From Streptomyces sp. NBC_01451 (GTDB lineage: Bacteria > Actinomycetota > Actinomycetes > Streptomycetales > Streptomycetaceae), in NCBI RefSeq assembly GCF_036227485.1, contig NZ_CP109479.1:9610001-9674000 (forward strand): 64,000 nt of DNA, in the 5' to 3' direction. The first letter of the stretch is position 1. The number at the start of each line of letters is the position of its first letter. Below the pieces are notes generated by a model. The model saw only the letters and a list, made by a program, of their open reading frames with translations, ran no database searches and was not told where the DNA came from. A program made the position numbers and the translations under genes. Positions 50,223 to 59,345 of this stretch are shown in pieces.

Positions 50223-50714
50223 TCACTCGTCGGTGCGAGGCCGGAGGACCACCACTGGGATCTCGCGCTCGGTCCATGCCTGGTACATCTCGAAGTCGGC
50301 GTAGACCTCCAACAGCAGCGGCCAGAGGCGAGCGCGTTCCCGTGGATCCGCGGTCCGGGCCCGAACGGGTCTCCGCTCGGCGCGGATCTGCACCTGGGTG
50401 TCGGGGTGGGAGCGCAGATTGAGATACCACTGGGGGTCCTTGGGGAGCCCACCCTGGGAGGCCACGACAATGGTGTCGGGCCCATCGGTCATGTAGAGCA
50501 GCGGCGTGGTGTGGAGCCTGTCGGACTTTCGGCCGCGATGGTCGAGGAGCAGCACGGGAACGGGCTTGCGGAAGCCGGCGGCGACGCGCCACGTGCCGCC
50601 GAGCCGGCCACTGGTGCGGCGGTAGCACCACACCTGGATCCTGGCCATGTACTTGAAGAGTTTCGGCAGGAGCGGGGAGTCCAGTTGCTTGGGCCGTGGA
50701 CGCTGAGGTGACAC
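50223..50714 (-). CDS. Deazaflavin (F420)-dependent nitroreductase-family protein, Ddn-like
   Basis: 163 residues from GTG 50714 (GGAGG seven bases upstream; a TTG at 50735 is in frame but less likely). The split beta-barrel pattern TSGRLGGTW, PVLLLDHRGRKSDRLHTTPLLYM, IVVASQGGLPKDPQWYLNLRSHPD and AWTEREIPVVVL is diagnostic of the Ddn/F420H2-dependent quinone reductase family. Such enzymes reduce quinones or nitro compounds with F420H2 and protect against oxidative and nitrosative stress. Ddn-like genes accompany DosR-type regulons in mycobacteria, fitting its neighbours. Confidence 0.88.
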   Translation of the reverse strand: MSPQRPRPKQLDSPLLPKLFKYMARIQVWCYRRTSGRLGGTWRVAAGFRKPVPVLLLDHRGRKSDRLHTTPLLYMTDGPDTIVVASQGGLPKDPQWYLNLRSHPDTQVQIRAERRPVRARTADPRERARLWPLLLEVYADFEMYQAWTEREIPVVVLRPRTDE

Positions 50715-50804
50715 GGATCGCCTCCGATCGGGCAACCGACCGGTTCGTGGCGACTGGCCGGGTGCCAGGCGTCACCTGGTCGGTATATGGGAGCGCATGG
50801 TCTT

Positions 50805-51263
50805 TTACAGCTTGCGGAAGTCCCAGGAGACGGTCTTCGTGGGTGTCAGGCGGATCCACGCGTGCCGACCGTCGTGCGGCATGGCCTCCAGGCCGAAGTT
50901 CTTGCGGGCGAACAACGGCTCCAGCGCGTCGAGTTCGGTGCACGGTTCTCCGCTGCGGGGGATCTCGCCCACGAACTCCACGGTGCCTGACAGTTCGACC
51001 CCGCGCAGCTCGCCGTACCCCTCACCGGAGTCGACGACGACAGCGACGCGCGGGTCGTGTCGAAGGTCGGCCCATCGCTTGCTGCGCACGATGGAGTACA
51101 GCCACAACGAGGTGCCGTCCCATGCGAACCAGAGGGCGCTGACGTGCGGAGCGCCGTCGCGGGAGGTGGTGGCGACTCGGCACATGCGCTCGGTGGCGAG
51201 GAACTCGTCCAGTTCCGCCGGCGTCATCATGATCTTCCGGCTCCTGCGCTGAGTCGCAGCCAT
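50805..51263 (-). CDS. Pyridoxamine 5'-phosphate oxidase-family flavin/F420-binding protein
   Basis: 152 residues from ATG 51263, behind GAGAGG. The FMN-binding split barrel reads LDEFLATERMCRVATTSRDGAPHVSALWFAWDGTSLWLYSIVRSKRWADLRHDPRVAVVVD, with a short helical lid and the end WIRLTPTKTVSWDFRKL. The family includes general flavin or F420-linked oxidoreductases, and members of this small size are common in actinomycete stress loci. The substrate is unknown. It is transcribed leftwards with the Ddn-like gene. Confidence 0.85.
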   Translation of the reverse strand: MAATQRRSRKIMMTPAELDEFLATERMCRVATTSRDGAPHVSALWFAWDGTSLWLYSIVRSKRWADLRHDPRVAVVVDSGEGYGELRGVELSGTVEFVGEIPRSGEPCTELDALEPLFARKNFGLEAMPHDGRHAWIRLTPTKTVSWDFRKL

Positions 51264-51567
51264 GCGGGGCCTCTCTTCTCTTGCGCCAGGGTGCCAGGGA
51301 GGAGGGTGTATCTGACGCAGCGTCAGAAGCATGGGCCATTTTCCATAAGCCTGCAATGGCCGGGAGACCCCTCGGGTTCCCGCACCCGTCACCGCGGCCG
51401 TCCGGGGGCGGCTCAAGAGGTGAGCAGCGCCTCGGTCCCGGGCGCAGGTCGGCGTGGAACAGGTCGAAGCCCGGGACGGACCCGTCGTGGTCGACTCCGC
51501 CGAAGCCGGGGTGTCCGCCGGGACGGAAGCCGGCCCACCCGTCGCGCGGACCCGGGCCCGTCCGCCC
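51264..51567. other. Spacer downstream of the OsdR-like gene
   Basis: 304 bases with no coding-biased frame and no recognised motif; it probably holds the promoter of the PPOX-family gene. Confidence 0.45.
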
Positions 51568-52269
51568 TCACTTGCTCCGCTGACCGCCCGCCTCAGGCTG
51601 TCCCAGGTGGGAGGCGAGGACGGCGGCCTGGACGCGGCGCTGCACGCCCAGCTTGGCCAGCAGGCGGGAGATGTGGTTCTTGACCGTCTTCTCCGACAGA
51701 TAGAGCCTCTTGCCGATCTCGCGGTTTGTCAGGCCGTCGCCGATCAACGCCAGGATGTCCCTCTCACGGGGCGAGAGACTCGCCAGCTCGGACGGTACGG
51801 CAGGGGTCTGAACAGGGTCGGCCCGCAGCGAGCGCATCAGACGGGCCGTGGTCTCGGGGTCCAGCATCGACTGGCCCGAGGCCACCGTACGTACCGCCGA
51901 GACGAGGTCGGAGCCCTTTATCTGCTTGAGGACGTAGCCGGAGGCGCCCGCCATGATCGCGTCGAGCAGGGCCTCCTCGTCGTCGAACGAGGTCAGCATC
52001 AAGCAGGCCAGCTCGGGCATCTGGCTGCGCAGCTCCCGGCAGACGGAGATGCCGTCGCCGTCCGGCAGGCGCACGTCGAGGACGGCGACGTCGGGGCGCA
52101 GCGCGGGGCCCCGGGCGAGCGCGTGATCGACGGTGCCGGCGTCGCCGACCACGGAGATGTCGGGCTCGGAGTCGAGCAGGTCGGCCAGACCGCGACGGAC
52201 GACCTCGTGGTCGTCCAGCAGGAACACCCGGATCGGGTTCTGCTCGCTGAAGGCGCGTGGCTCTGGCAC
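51568..52269 (-). CDS. OsdR/DevR (DosR)-like NarL-family response regulator
   Basis: 233 residues from GTG 52269, with GAGGT upstream (an ATG at 52332 is in frame). The receiver has [16 protein letters not shown], phospho-acceptor Asp65 in [13 protein letters not shown], and Lys in [12 protein letters not shown]. The HTH is [48 protein letters not shown], very close to the DevR/DosR subgroup. In Streptomyces the counterpart OsdR controls stress and development genes; in mycobacteria DosR drives the hypoxia/dormancy regulon. No cognate kinase gene is adjacent. A DosR-type palindrome lies 85 bases before its start, and several more sit before neighbouring stress genes. Confidence 0.9.
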   Translation of the reverse strand: MPEPRAFSEQNPIRVFLLDDHEVVRRGLADLLDSEPDISVVGDAGTVDHALARGPALRPDVAVLDVRLPDGDGISVCRELRSQMPELACLMLTSFDDEEALLDAIMAGASGYVLKQIKGSDLVSAVRTVASGQSMLDPETTARLMRSLRADPVQTPAVPSELASLSPRERDILALIGDGLTNREIGKRLYLSEKTVKNHISRLLAKLGVQRRVQAAVLASHLGQPEAGGQRSK

Positions 52270-52353
52270 GGTGTGACACCTCGTTCCCCGTCTGAGGACA
52301 GGCTGACGGCCGTCCGTGCTGCCGATCATCACGCGCCCGGACCGGATGCACTA

Positions 52354-52367
52354 GGGCCGACCGGCCC
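52354..52367. promoter_or_regulatory. DosR/OsdR-type palindrome (GGGCCGACCGGCCC)
   Basis: Perfect arms GGGCCG and CGGCCC around AC, in the divergent region between the OsdR-like regulator and pfl. It fits the DosR core pattern GGGNC-N4-GNCCC and is probably used for autoregulation. Confidence 0.55.
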
Positions 52368-52510
52368 CACTCGCCCGGAGCTGTCCGCCCTGACAGGCCC
52401 GGCACGATGACGCCGGTCCGCGCGGACGCGCGGATCAGGACGTGCCGCAAGGCTTTCCCGGAGACTTCGCGGGGCCGGAGGTCGAGGCCCGCCCACCGGT
52501 GTCCCGGCCG

Positions 52511-52547
52511 CGGCCGTACGGCCCGCCGGACCCGGGCCGTACGGCCC
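52511..52547. promoter_or_regulatory. Two DosR/OsdR-type palindromes before pfl
   Basis: CGGCCGTACGGCCC (52511-52524, one mismatch) and GGGCCGTACGGCCC (52534-52547, perfect) begin 23 bp apart and end 89 bases before the pfl start. Paired sites near two helical turns apart are typical of cooperative DosR-type activation. Confidence 0.6.
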
Positions 52548-52636
52548 TGCCTGTGGGCGCTGTCCGGCACTCCCCCATGGTGATCACGAACGACGAGCAT
52601 CGAAGCGGAGAACAAGAACCGAGGAGAGGAACGGCG

Positions 52637-54895
52637 ATGACCGCAACCGTGACAGTCGGCGACCGGGTCGGCGAGGCCTGGCTGGGCTTCGCCGGGACCC
52701 GCTGGCGCGACCTGATCGACGTGCGCGACTTCATCCAGGCCAACTACACCCCGTACGAGGGTGACGCGTCCTTCCTGACAGGTTCCACGGACCGCACCCG
52801 GGCGGTCTGGGAGAAGGTCAGCTCCCTGTTTCCCGAGGAGCGGGCCCGGGGCATCCTCGACGTGGACGTCACGACGCCCTCGACGATCACCTCGCACGCG
52901 CCCGGCTGGATCGACCGCGACCGTGAACTGATCGTCGGTCTCCAGACGGACGCCCCGCTGAAGCGGGCGATCATGCCCAACGGCGGCCTGCGGATGGTGG
53001 AGAACGGCCTGAAGGCGTACGGGTACGAGGCCGACCCGTTCGTGGCAAAGGTCTTCGGGACCTACCGCAAGACCCACAACGACGGTGTCTTCGACGCGTA
53101 CACGCCCGAGATGCGGACCGCTCGCAAGGTCGGCATCATCACCGGGCTGCCCGACGCCTACGGCCGTGGCCGGATCATCGGCGACTACCGGCGTGTCGCC
53201 CTGTACGGCACCGACCGGCTGATCGAGGCCAAGCGCGCCGAGAAGGCCCTGCTGAACGGCAGCCCGTCGACCGAGCACGTCATCCGGGACCGAGAGGAAC
53301 TCGCCGAGCAGATAAAGGCGTTGGGTGAACTGACCCGGATGGCGGCGACGTACGGCTGTGACGTCTCCCGGCCGGCCGCCACCGCGCACGAGGCCGTGCA
53401 GTGGCTCTATCTCGGCTATCTCGCCGCGGTGAAGGAGCAGAACGGCGCCGCGATGTCGCTGGGCCGCACCTCCACCTTCCTGGACGTGTATCTGGAACGG
53501 GACCTGGTCGACGGGCTCATCGACGAGTCGCGCGCCCAGGAGCTGATCGACGACTTCGTGATCAAGCTGCGGATCGTGCGGTTCCTGCGCACCCCCGAGT
53601 ACGACGCCCTGTTCTCCGGCGACCCGACCTGGGTGACGGAGTCCATCGGCGGCATCGGCACGGACGGCCGCACGCTGGTCACCCGCACGTCCTTCCGTTT
53701 CCTCCAGACCCTCCACAACCTCGGCCCCGCCCCCGAACCCAACCTCACCGTTCTGTGGTCGCCCCGACTGCCCGCCGGCTTCAAGGAGTTCTGCGCCCAG
53801 GTGTCCATCGACACCAGCGCGGTGCAGTACGAGTCCGACGAGCTGATCCGCTCCCACAGCGGTGACGACACCGCGATCGCCTGCTGTGTCTCCGCCATGG
53901 CGGTGGGCAAGGAGATGCAGTTCTTCGGGGCGCGCGTCAACCTGGCCAAGGCACTGCTGTACGCCGTCAACGGTGGCCGCGACGAGATGACCGGCGACCA
54001 GGTCACCCCCGAGGCGGCACCTCTGACGGGGGAGTACCTGGAGTACGAGCAGTTGTCGGCCGCGTACGACCGCGTCCTGGACTGGCTGGCGGAGACGTAC
54101 GTCAACACCCTCAACGTCATCCACTTCATGCATGACAAGTACGCCTACGAGCGCATCGAGATGGCCCTGCACGACCACCCCGTGCACCGCTTCATGGCCT
54201 GCGGCGTCGCCGGACTCTCCGTCGCCGCGGACAGCCTGTCCGCCGTGAAGTACGCCCGGGTCAAGGTGATCCGGGACGCCACCGGGCTGGCCGTCGACTT
54301 CCTGACCGAGGGCGAGTTCCCGGCGTACGGCAACAACGACGACCGTGCCGACGCCATCGCCGTCGGGCTGGTGGAGTCGTTCATGGCGAAGGTCCGCCGG
54401 CACCCCACCTACCGGGACGCCGAACACACCCAGTCGGTGCTGACCATCACCTCGAACGTCGTCTACGGCAAGCACACCGGCAACACCCCCGACGGCCGAC
54501 GTGCCGGAGAGCCCTTCGCGCCCGGCGCCAACCCGATGAACGGCCGGGACCGGCACGGGGTCGCCGCCTCCGCGCTCTCGGTCGCCAAACTCCCCTACGA
54601 GCAGGCCCGCGACGGCATCTCACTGACGACCACCATCACCCCCGAAGGGCTGGGGCACGTCCCCGAGGAGCGTGCGGGGCACCTGGTGGGCATCCTCGAC
54701 GCCTACACGGCTGCCGGCGGCTTCCACATGAACGTCAACGTGCTGGACCGGGCGACCCTGCGGGACGCCATGGAACACCCTGAGAAGTACCCCGAGTTGA
54801 CGATCCGGGTCTCCGGATACGCCGTCAACTTCGTCCGCCTGACCCGCGAGCAGCAGCTCGACGTGATCAGCCGCACCTTCCACGGGTCGATGTGA
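52637..54895 (+). CDS. pflB: Pyruvate formate-lyase (formate C-acetyltransferase)
   Basis: 752 residues from ATG 52637 behind GAGGAGAGGAA. It converts pyruvate and CoA to acetyl-CoA and formate by radical chemistry in the cytoplasm. The paired active-site cysteines Cys416-Cys417 (AIACCVSAM) and the glycyl-radical loop RVSGYAVNF with Gly727 are intact, and the length matches E. coli PflB (about 760). The activase gene overlaps its stop (GTGA). The glycyl radical is destroyed by oxygen, so function implies anoxic or microaerobic conditions, consistent with the three DosR-type sites in the promoter region. Such an enzyme is uncommon in an aerobic mycelial organism. Confidence 0.96.
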   Translation: MTATVTVGDRVGEAWLGFAGTRWRDLIDVRDFIQANYTPYEGDASFLTGSTDRTRAVWEKVSSLFPEERARGILDVDVTTPSTITSHAPGWIDRDRELIVGLQTDAPLKRAIMPNGGLRMVENGLKAYGYEADPFVAKVFGTYRKTHNDGVFDAYTPEMRTARKVGIITGLPDAYGRGRIIGDYRRVALYGTDRLIEAKRAEKALLNGSPSTEHVIRDREELAEQIKALGELTRMAATYGCDVSRPAATAHEAVQWLYLGYLAAVKEQNGAAMSLGRTSTFLDVYLERDLVDGLIDESRAQELIDDFVIKLRIVRFLRTPEYDALFSGDPTWVTESIGGIGTDGRTLVTRTSFRFLQTLHNLGPAPEPNLTVLWSPRLPAGFKEFCAQVSIDTSAVQYESDELIRSHSGDDTAIACCVSAMAVGKEMQFFGARVNLAKALLYAVNGGRDEMTGDQVTPEAAPLTGEYLEYEQLSAAYDRVLDWLAETYVNTLNVIHFMHDKYAYERIEMALHDHPVHRFMACGVAGLSVAADSLSAVKYARVKVIRDATGLAVDFLTEGEFPAYGNNDDRADAIAVGLVESFMAKVRRHPTYRDAEHTQSVLTITSNVVYGKHTGNTPDGRRAGEPFAPGANPMNGRDRHGVAASALSVAKLPYEQARDGISLTTTITPEGLGHVPEERAGHLVGILDAYTAAGGFHMNVNVLDRATLRDAMEHPEKYPELTIRVSGYAVNFVRLTREQQLDVISRTFHGSM

Positions 54896-55686
54896 AGGTG
54901 ACGAAGGTGGAAGGGGCCAAGGCGAATGGCGCGACGGTGAAAGGGGCGACGGTGAAGGCGCCCACCGGGCGGATCCACTCCTGGGACCTGTCCACCGGCG
55001 TGGACGGTCCCGGGACCCGGTTCGTCCTCTTCCTCAGTGGCTGCCCGTTGCGCTGCCTGTACTGCGCCAACCCTGACACCTGGCACATGCGTGACGGGCG
55101 GGAGACGACGGTCGACGAGGTGATGACGGAGATCGAGAAATACCGCGCCTTCGTCACCACCGCAGGGGGAGGAGTCACCCTCACCGGCGGGGAAGCACTG
55201 CTGCAACCCGCCTTCACCGCCGCGCTGCTGCGCCGCTGCAAGGAAGCCGGACTGCACACCGCCCTGGACACGTCCGGCTTCCTCGGCGCGCGTGCCACCG
55301 ACGAACTCCTCGCCGACACCGATCTGGTCCTGCTGGACATCAAGGCGTTCGACATCGCCACCTACCGGAAACTGACCGGCGGGCGCCTCGCCCCCACGCT
55401 CAGTTTCGCGACCCGCCTCGACCGCCTCGGGGTGCCGATGTGGATCCGCTATGTGCTGGTCCCCGGCTGGACCGACGATCCGCGGTCCGTGGACGCCCTG
55501 GCCCGTTTCGTCGCGGAACTCGGCACGGTGAAGCGGGTCGACGTACTGCCCTTCCACAAACTCGGAGCCTCCAAGTACGAGGCCCTCGGCATTCCCTTTC
55601 CACTGCGGGACACCCCGGCTCCCGGCCCGGACCTGATCGAGAGCGTCCGAAGGCGCTTCAGGGAACAGGGCGTGCCCGCCTCCTGA
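54892..55686 (+). CDS. pflA: Pyruvate formate-lyase-activating enzyme (radical SAM)
   Basis: 264 residues; GTG 54892 overlaps the pfl stop. The radical-SAM cluster motif is CPLRCLYC (CxxxCxxC), followed by TGGEALLQ (GGE motif), LDTSGF and [11 protein letters not shown]. It generates the glycyl radical on pyruvate formate-lyase using S-adenosylmethionine. The first 26 residues are an unusual Lys/Gly/Ala tail with the repeat [10 protein letters not shown], absent from most PflA proteins, and could be an artefact of the chosen start. No YfiD-type rescue protein is in the window. Confidence 0.95.
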   Translation: MKVTKVEGAKANGATVKGATVKAPTGRIHSWDLSTGVDGPGTRFVLFLSGCPLRCLYCANPDTWHMRDGRETTVDEVMTEIEKYRAFVTTAGGGVTLTGGEALLQPAFTAALLRRCKEAGLHTALDTSGFLGARATDELLADTDLVLLDIKAFDIATYRKLTGGRLAPTLSFATRLDRLGVPMWIRYVLVPGWTDDPRSVDALARFVAELGTVKRVDVLPFHKLGASKYEALGIPFPLRDTPAPGPDLIESVRRRFREQGVPAS

Positions 55687-55801
55687 CGGGGCTTGTGGGA
55701 AGCGACATCCGGCCTCTGCCCGCTTGGTCCACCAGCCCGGGAACGACCACGGGAACCGCCTGCCGGGCAAGTCGCATCCGCCCCGACGACCCCTGTGGAC
55801 G

Positions 55802-55815
55802 GGGCCGTTCGGCCC
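55802..55815. promoter_or_regulatory. DosR/OsdR-type palindrome (GGGCCGTTCGGCCC)
   Basis: Perfect arms around TT, ending 99 bases before the small membrane-protein start at 55915 and after the pflA stop. It matches the other copies of the motif in this region. Confidence 0.55.
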
Positions 55816-55914
55816 CATGATCGCGGACCTTCGGCATCCGGTGGTGCACGTCCGGTGCCGCGAGAGTGGTCGGTGTCAGGCAATGCTCCGACCGTCCCCG
55901 AAGGGATCACCGTC

Positions 55915-56124
55915 ATGGCCGTGCGCGAGCGCCCGCACCGGCGCCCGGGTTTCCGCCTGCCGTCGTCGCGCGGCAACCGGACCGCTTGCGCCGGGTCGGG
56001 GCTTGCCGCTGTCGCCGGGTCCGTGGTGATGGCGCTGCCGCGGATTGCCGAGTGGCCGCCGGACAGGCATCGGCAGGGACTGGGCCGGGCTGCCCTTCGC
56101 CGCGACCACAGAAGGCTGCACTGA
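55915..56124 (+). CDS. Small membrane-associated protein, unknown function
   Basis: 69 residues from ATG 55915, with AAGGGA nine bases upstream. A basic N-terminus (RERPHRRPGFRLPSSRGNR) is followed by one hydrophobic stretch (GSGLAAVAGSVVMALPRIAEW, about 28-48) and a basic tail. There is no recognised family. It is supported mainly by the ribosome site, the frame's position behind a DosR-type palindrome, and its fit between pflA and the stress protein gene. It could be spurious in such GC-rich DNA. Confidence 0.4.
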   Translation: MAVRERPHRRPGFRLPSSRGNRTACAGSGLAAVAGSVVMALPRIAEWPPDRHRQGLGRAALRRDHRRLH

Positions 56125-56198
56125 GTAACGACGGCCCGGCGGGCCCGTCACCCGGCCCGCCGTCCCGGGCCGTGCGGGGGGTCGGTCGGCCTCGAATC

Positions 56199-56212
56199 GG
56201 GACCAGTGGCCC
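56199..56212. promoter_or_regulatory. DosR/OsdR-type site (GGGACCAGTGGCCC)
   Basis: Matches GGGNC-N4-GNCCC with less symmetric inner bases than the other copies, and ends 64 bases before the first universal stress protein gene. Confidence 0.45.
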
Positions 56213-56276
56213 CTACACGCCGAACCGCCACAAGACGACGCTGGAATCGGATTCATCACCCCAGGAGGTGGAGATC

Positions 56277-57182
56277 ATGCTCCGCACCATCACCGTAGGT
56301 CTCGACGGCTCGCAGGAGAGCCGGGCAGCCGCGGAATGGGCGGCCCGCGAGGCGAAGCTCCGCGGTCTGCCGCTGAAGATCGTGCACGTGTGGGAGCCGG
56401 TGCCGGAGCCCATGGCGCAAGCTCCGCTCCTGGGGGCCGAGACCCAGCAGCACTGGACCGAGCGGGTTCCCCGGGAGGCCGCCGAGGGAATAGCCCGGCG
56501 CCACCCCGGCGTCGAGGTGCGCACGGAGCAGGTCTCCGGTAACCCTGGTGACGCACTGGCCGAGGCGGCGAAGAGCGCCGAACTCCTCGTCCTCGGCTCG
56601 CGTGGCTTCGGCGGGATCAGCGGGTTCATGGTCGGCTCGGTCGGACTGTCCGCCGTGGCGCACGCGGAACGCCCCGTCGTGCTGGTCCGTGCGCTGGAGG
56701 TGGCCGCCGACGAGCACGAGACGGACCCGGCGGGCATCCCGTCCGCCGCGACCCCGTTCCGGCCCGTGGTCCTCGGACTCGACGTCGACCACCCGGACGA
56801 CACCCTGATCGAGTTCGCCTTTGAGGCCGCCCAGCGACGCGCCACCTCCCTGCACGTCGTCCACGGATGGAACCCGCCGCCCTACTTCGCCTACGGCACG
56901 GCCGCCAACCCGGCGCTGCACGAAGCACTCTCCCTGAGCGCGTCCGAGGCCGTGACCGAGGTGCTGGGCCCCTGGCGGAAGAAGTTCCCGGACGTCGAGG
57001 TCGTCGAGACGTCCCGCTACGGCAGCGGGGCCGTCCATGTCGTGGAAGCCTCCCACGACGCGTCGCTGGTTGTCGTGGGCCGGCGTATCCGCCGTAACCC
57101 CTTCGGTACCCACATCGGTCATGTCACCCATGCCGTCCTGCACCACTCCACCGCTCCCGTCGCCGTCGTCGCGCACGGCTGA
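56277..57182 (+). CDS. Tandem universal stress protein (two UspA domains)
   Basis: 301 residues from ATG 56277, behind AGGAGG. Domain one (about 1-140) begins TITVGLDGSQESRAAAEWA and ends with the ATP-binding loop GSRGFGGISGFMVGSVGLSAVAHAERPVVLV. Domain two (about 160-301) begins VVLGLDVDHPDDTLIEFAFE and has a weaker loop, GRRIRRNPFGTHIGHVTHAVLHHSTAPVAVV. Two-domain USPs bind ATP and help actinobacteria survive hypoxia or stasis; several are DosR targets in mycobacteria. An OsdR-type site lies just upstream. It leads a rightward group with the alcohol dehydrogenase and a second USP. Confidence 0.93.
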   Translation: MLRTITVGLDGSQESRAAAEWAAREAKLRGLPLKIVHVWEPVPEPMAQAPLLGAETQQHWTERVPREAAEGIARRHPGVEVRTEQVSGNPGDALAEAAKSAELLVLGSRGFGGISGFMVGSVGLSAVAHAERPVVLVRALEVAADEHETDPAGIPSAATPFRPVVLGLDVDHPDDTLIEFAFEAAQRRATSLHVVHGWNPPPYFAYGTAANPALHEALSLSASEAVTEVLGPWRKKFPDVEVVETSRYGSGAVHVVEASHDASLVVVGRRIRRNPFGTHIGHVTHAVLHHSTAPVAVVAHG

Positions 57183-57210
57183 TCCCGTCCCTCCCGAGGA
57201 GAAGAGACCC

Positions 57211-58233
57211 ATGAAGGCAGCTGTCGTACGAGCGTTCGGTGAACCCCTGGTCATCGAGGAGCGCCCGGACCCCGAGCCGGGTCCTGGCCAGGTCCGGGTC
57301 CGGGTGGAGGCCTCCGGGCTGTGCCACACCGACATCCACGCCGCTCACGGTGACTGGCCGGTCAGGCCCAGCCCGCCGTTCGTGCCCGGGCACGAGGGCG
57401 TGGGCCTGGTGGAGGCGCTCGGCGCGGGTGTCACCCATTTGTCCGTCGGGCAGCGGGTCGCCGTGCCCTGGCTGGGCAGGGCGTGCGGACGGTGCGAACA
57501 CTGTCTGTCCGGCTGGGAGACGCTGTGCGAGCAGCAGATCAACACCGGGTACGGGTGCGACGGCGGGTACGCCGAGAAGATGCTCGCGTGGGCCGACTTC
57601 GCCCAGCCGGTGCCCGACGGGATCAGCGCGCTGGAGGCCGCCCCGCTGACCTGCGCCGGCGTCACCACGTACAAGGCGCTCAAGGTCGCCGGTGTCCGGC
57701 CCGCGCAGCTCGTGGCGATCTCCGGGGTCGGCGGGCTCGGTCACCTGGCCGTGCAGTACGCGAAGATCGCCGGGGCCACCGTCGCCGCGATCGACGTCAC
57801 CGACGAGAAGCTGCGACTGGCCGCAGAACTCGGCGCGGACATCGTCATCGACGCCCGCAAGGAGGACGTCGGCAAGGTCCTCAAGGAGCACGGCGGGGCC
57901 CACGCCGCCATCGCGCTCGCGGTGAACGACGCTGCCTTCGAGGCCGTCAACTCCGGCCTGCGACGCGGCGGGAAGCTGGTCATGGTGGCACTGCCGGCGC
58001 ACGGCACGGTCCGGGTGCCCATCTTCGACACCGTCCTGAACGGAACCTCGGTGATCGGCTCGATCGTCGGGACCCGGCAGGACCTCGCCGAGGTCTTCCA
58101 ACTGCACGCGGCCGGCCGGACCAAGGTCATCTACGAGGCCCGCCCCCTCGCGTCCGTCAACGACTCCATCGACGAGGTGCTGCGTGGCGAGGTGAAGGCC
58201 CGCATCGTCTTCGACCTCGGCATGGGACGGTGA
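57211..58233 (+). CDS. Zinc-dependent alcohol dehydrogenase (AdhP type)
   Basis: 340 residues from ATG 57211 behind GAGGAG. Catalytic zinc ligands are Cys in GLCHTD (about 37), His in GHEGVG (about 60) and Cys in TCAGVTT (about 148). Four structural-zinc cysteines lie in CGRCEHCLSGWETLC (about 92-106). The NAD loop is SGVGGLGHLAVQYA. The family reduces acetaldehyde to ethanol or oxidises short alcohols. Between two universal stress protein genes and near pfl and phosphoketolase, a role in re-oxidising NADH when respiration stops is likely. Confidence 0.94.
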   Translation: MKAAVVRAFGEPLVIEERPDPEPGPGQVRVRVEASGLCHTDIHAAHGDWPVRPSPPFVPGHEGVGLVEALGAGVTHLSVGQRVAVPWLGRACGRCEHCLSGWETLCEQQINTGYGCDGGYAEKMLAWADFAQPVPDGISALEAAPLTCAGVTTYKALKVAGVRPAQLVAISGVGGLGHLAVQYAKIAGATVAAIDVTDEKLRLAAELGADIVIDARKEDVGKVLKEHGGAHAAIALAVNDAAFEAVNSGLRRGGKLVMVALPAHGTVRVPIFDTVLNGTSVIGSIVGTRQDLAEVFQLHAAGRTKVIYEARPLASVNDSIDEVLRGEVKARIVFDLGMGR

Positions 58234-58238
58234 GAGGG

Positions 58239-59111
58239 ATGGACCTTCCGATCGTCGTCGGCGTGGACGGCTCCGAACCCAGTCTGCGGGCTGTCGACTG
58301 GGCGGCCGACGAGGCCGCACTGCGCGGGGCACCGCTCCGGCTGGTGTACGCCTCCCTCTGGGAACGCTACGAGGGCGCCGCTCTCGCCCAGGACTTCGGC
58401 AAGCCTTCCGAGCAGGTGATGGCCGAGGACATCGTGCGGACCGCCGCACAGCGTGCCCGGCTGCGCCATTCCGACCTCAGGATCTCCACCGACGTACTGC
58501 CGGAGGAGCCCGAGTACGCGCTGGTCCGCGAGGGACACGGGGCCGCCGCGCTGGTCCTCGGCACCCGCGGTCGCAGCGGCGTCGTCGAGATGCTGCTCGG
58601 ATCGGTCAGCCTGGCCGTCGCCGCGCACGCGACCTGCCCGGTGATCGTGCTGCGCGGCAGCCACGACAACCAGGTCAGGGCAGGAGCGCGAGGCCGAATC
58701 GTCGTGGGCGTCGGCGAGCGGGCGACGGACTCCGCCGCCCTGCGCTTCGCCGTCCAGGAGGCGGAGCTGCGCCACGCGACCCTGGAAGCCGTACGGGCCT
58801 GGCGGCGCCCGGTGCACGAGAGCACCGACCACCCCCTGCTTGCCGGCGAGCCCGCCCGTCTGCACGAGCAGCAGGCCGCCGAGGTCCTGGAGCAGGCACT
58901 GAAGGACGCACCCGAAGGGGTGGATCTCAGCCGGCGCACGGTCGAGGGTCCCGCCCGCCGGGTTCTTACGGACGCCTCCCACGGGGCCGACCTGCTGGTG
59001 GTCGGGGCCCGGCGCAACCCGGGACACCTCGGCCTCCAGCTGGGGCGCGTCGCCCACGCGGTACTGCACCGGTCCGCCTGCGCCGTCGCGGTCGTACCCG
59101 AGCGGGCGTGA
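58239..59111 (+). CDS. Tandem universal stress protein (two UspA domains)
   Basis: 290 residues; ATG 58239 lies five bases after the alcohol dehydrogenase stop, with GAGAGGG directly before it, so the genes form an operon. Domain one starts PIVVGVDGSEPSLRAVDWA and has the loop GTRGRSGVVEMLLGSVSLAVAAHATCPVIVL. Domain two starts IVVGVGERATDSAALRFA and ends GARRNPGHLGLQLGRVAHAVLHRSACAVAVV. The intact first loop (G-2x-G-9x-G-S pattern) predicts ATP binding. Confidence 0.94.
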   Translation: MDLPIVVGVDGSEPSLRAVDWAADEAALRGAPLRLVYASLWERYEGAALAQDFGKPSEQVMAEDIVRTAAQRARLRHSDLRISTDVLPEEPEYALVREGHGAAALVLGTRGRSGVVEMLLGSVSLAVAAHATCPVIVLRGSHDNQVRAGARGRIVVGVGERATDSAALRFAVQEAELRHATLEAVRAWRRPVHESTDHPLLAGEPARLHEQQAAEVLEQALKDAPEGVDLSRRTVEGPARRVLTDASHGADLLVVGARRNPGHLGLQLGRVAHAVLHRSACAVAVVPERA

Positions 59112-59345
59112 CCTTCGTGGAAGGGCACGGACGACAGCGGGGCGCGGACGCTGGCCGGGCGCGCACTCCGTCCACCGCGTCCGGCGCCTGTCGTCGCCTT
59201 CGACGACGTACCGGCGCGCCGGGGAGATCCCGGTGCAGTACCAGTGCCCGCCGCGTGTGCTTGCGCCCGGCCAGCCGGGTACCCGTCACCCGCACCCGCT
59301 CCGCCGCCCGATGATCCCCAGCCGACGACTTCCGGAGTCTCACTC

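Noticed and set aside
59277..59282. GGGTAC upstream of phosphoketolase as a SigB-type -10 element
   Set aside because: Possible -35 matches lie 13 or 17 bases away, outside the 14-16 range, so it was not listed as a promoter.
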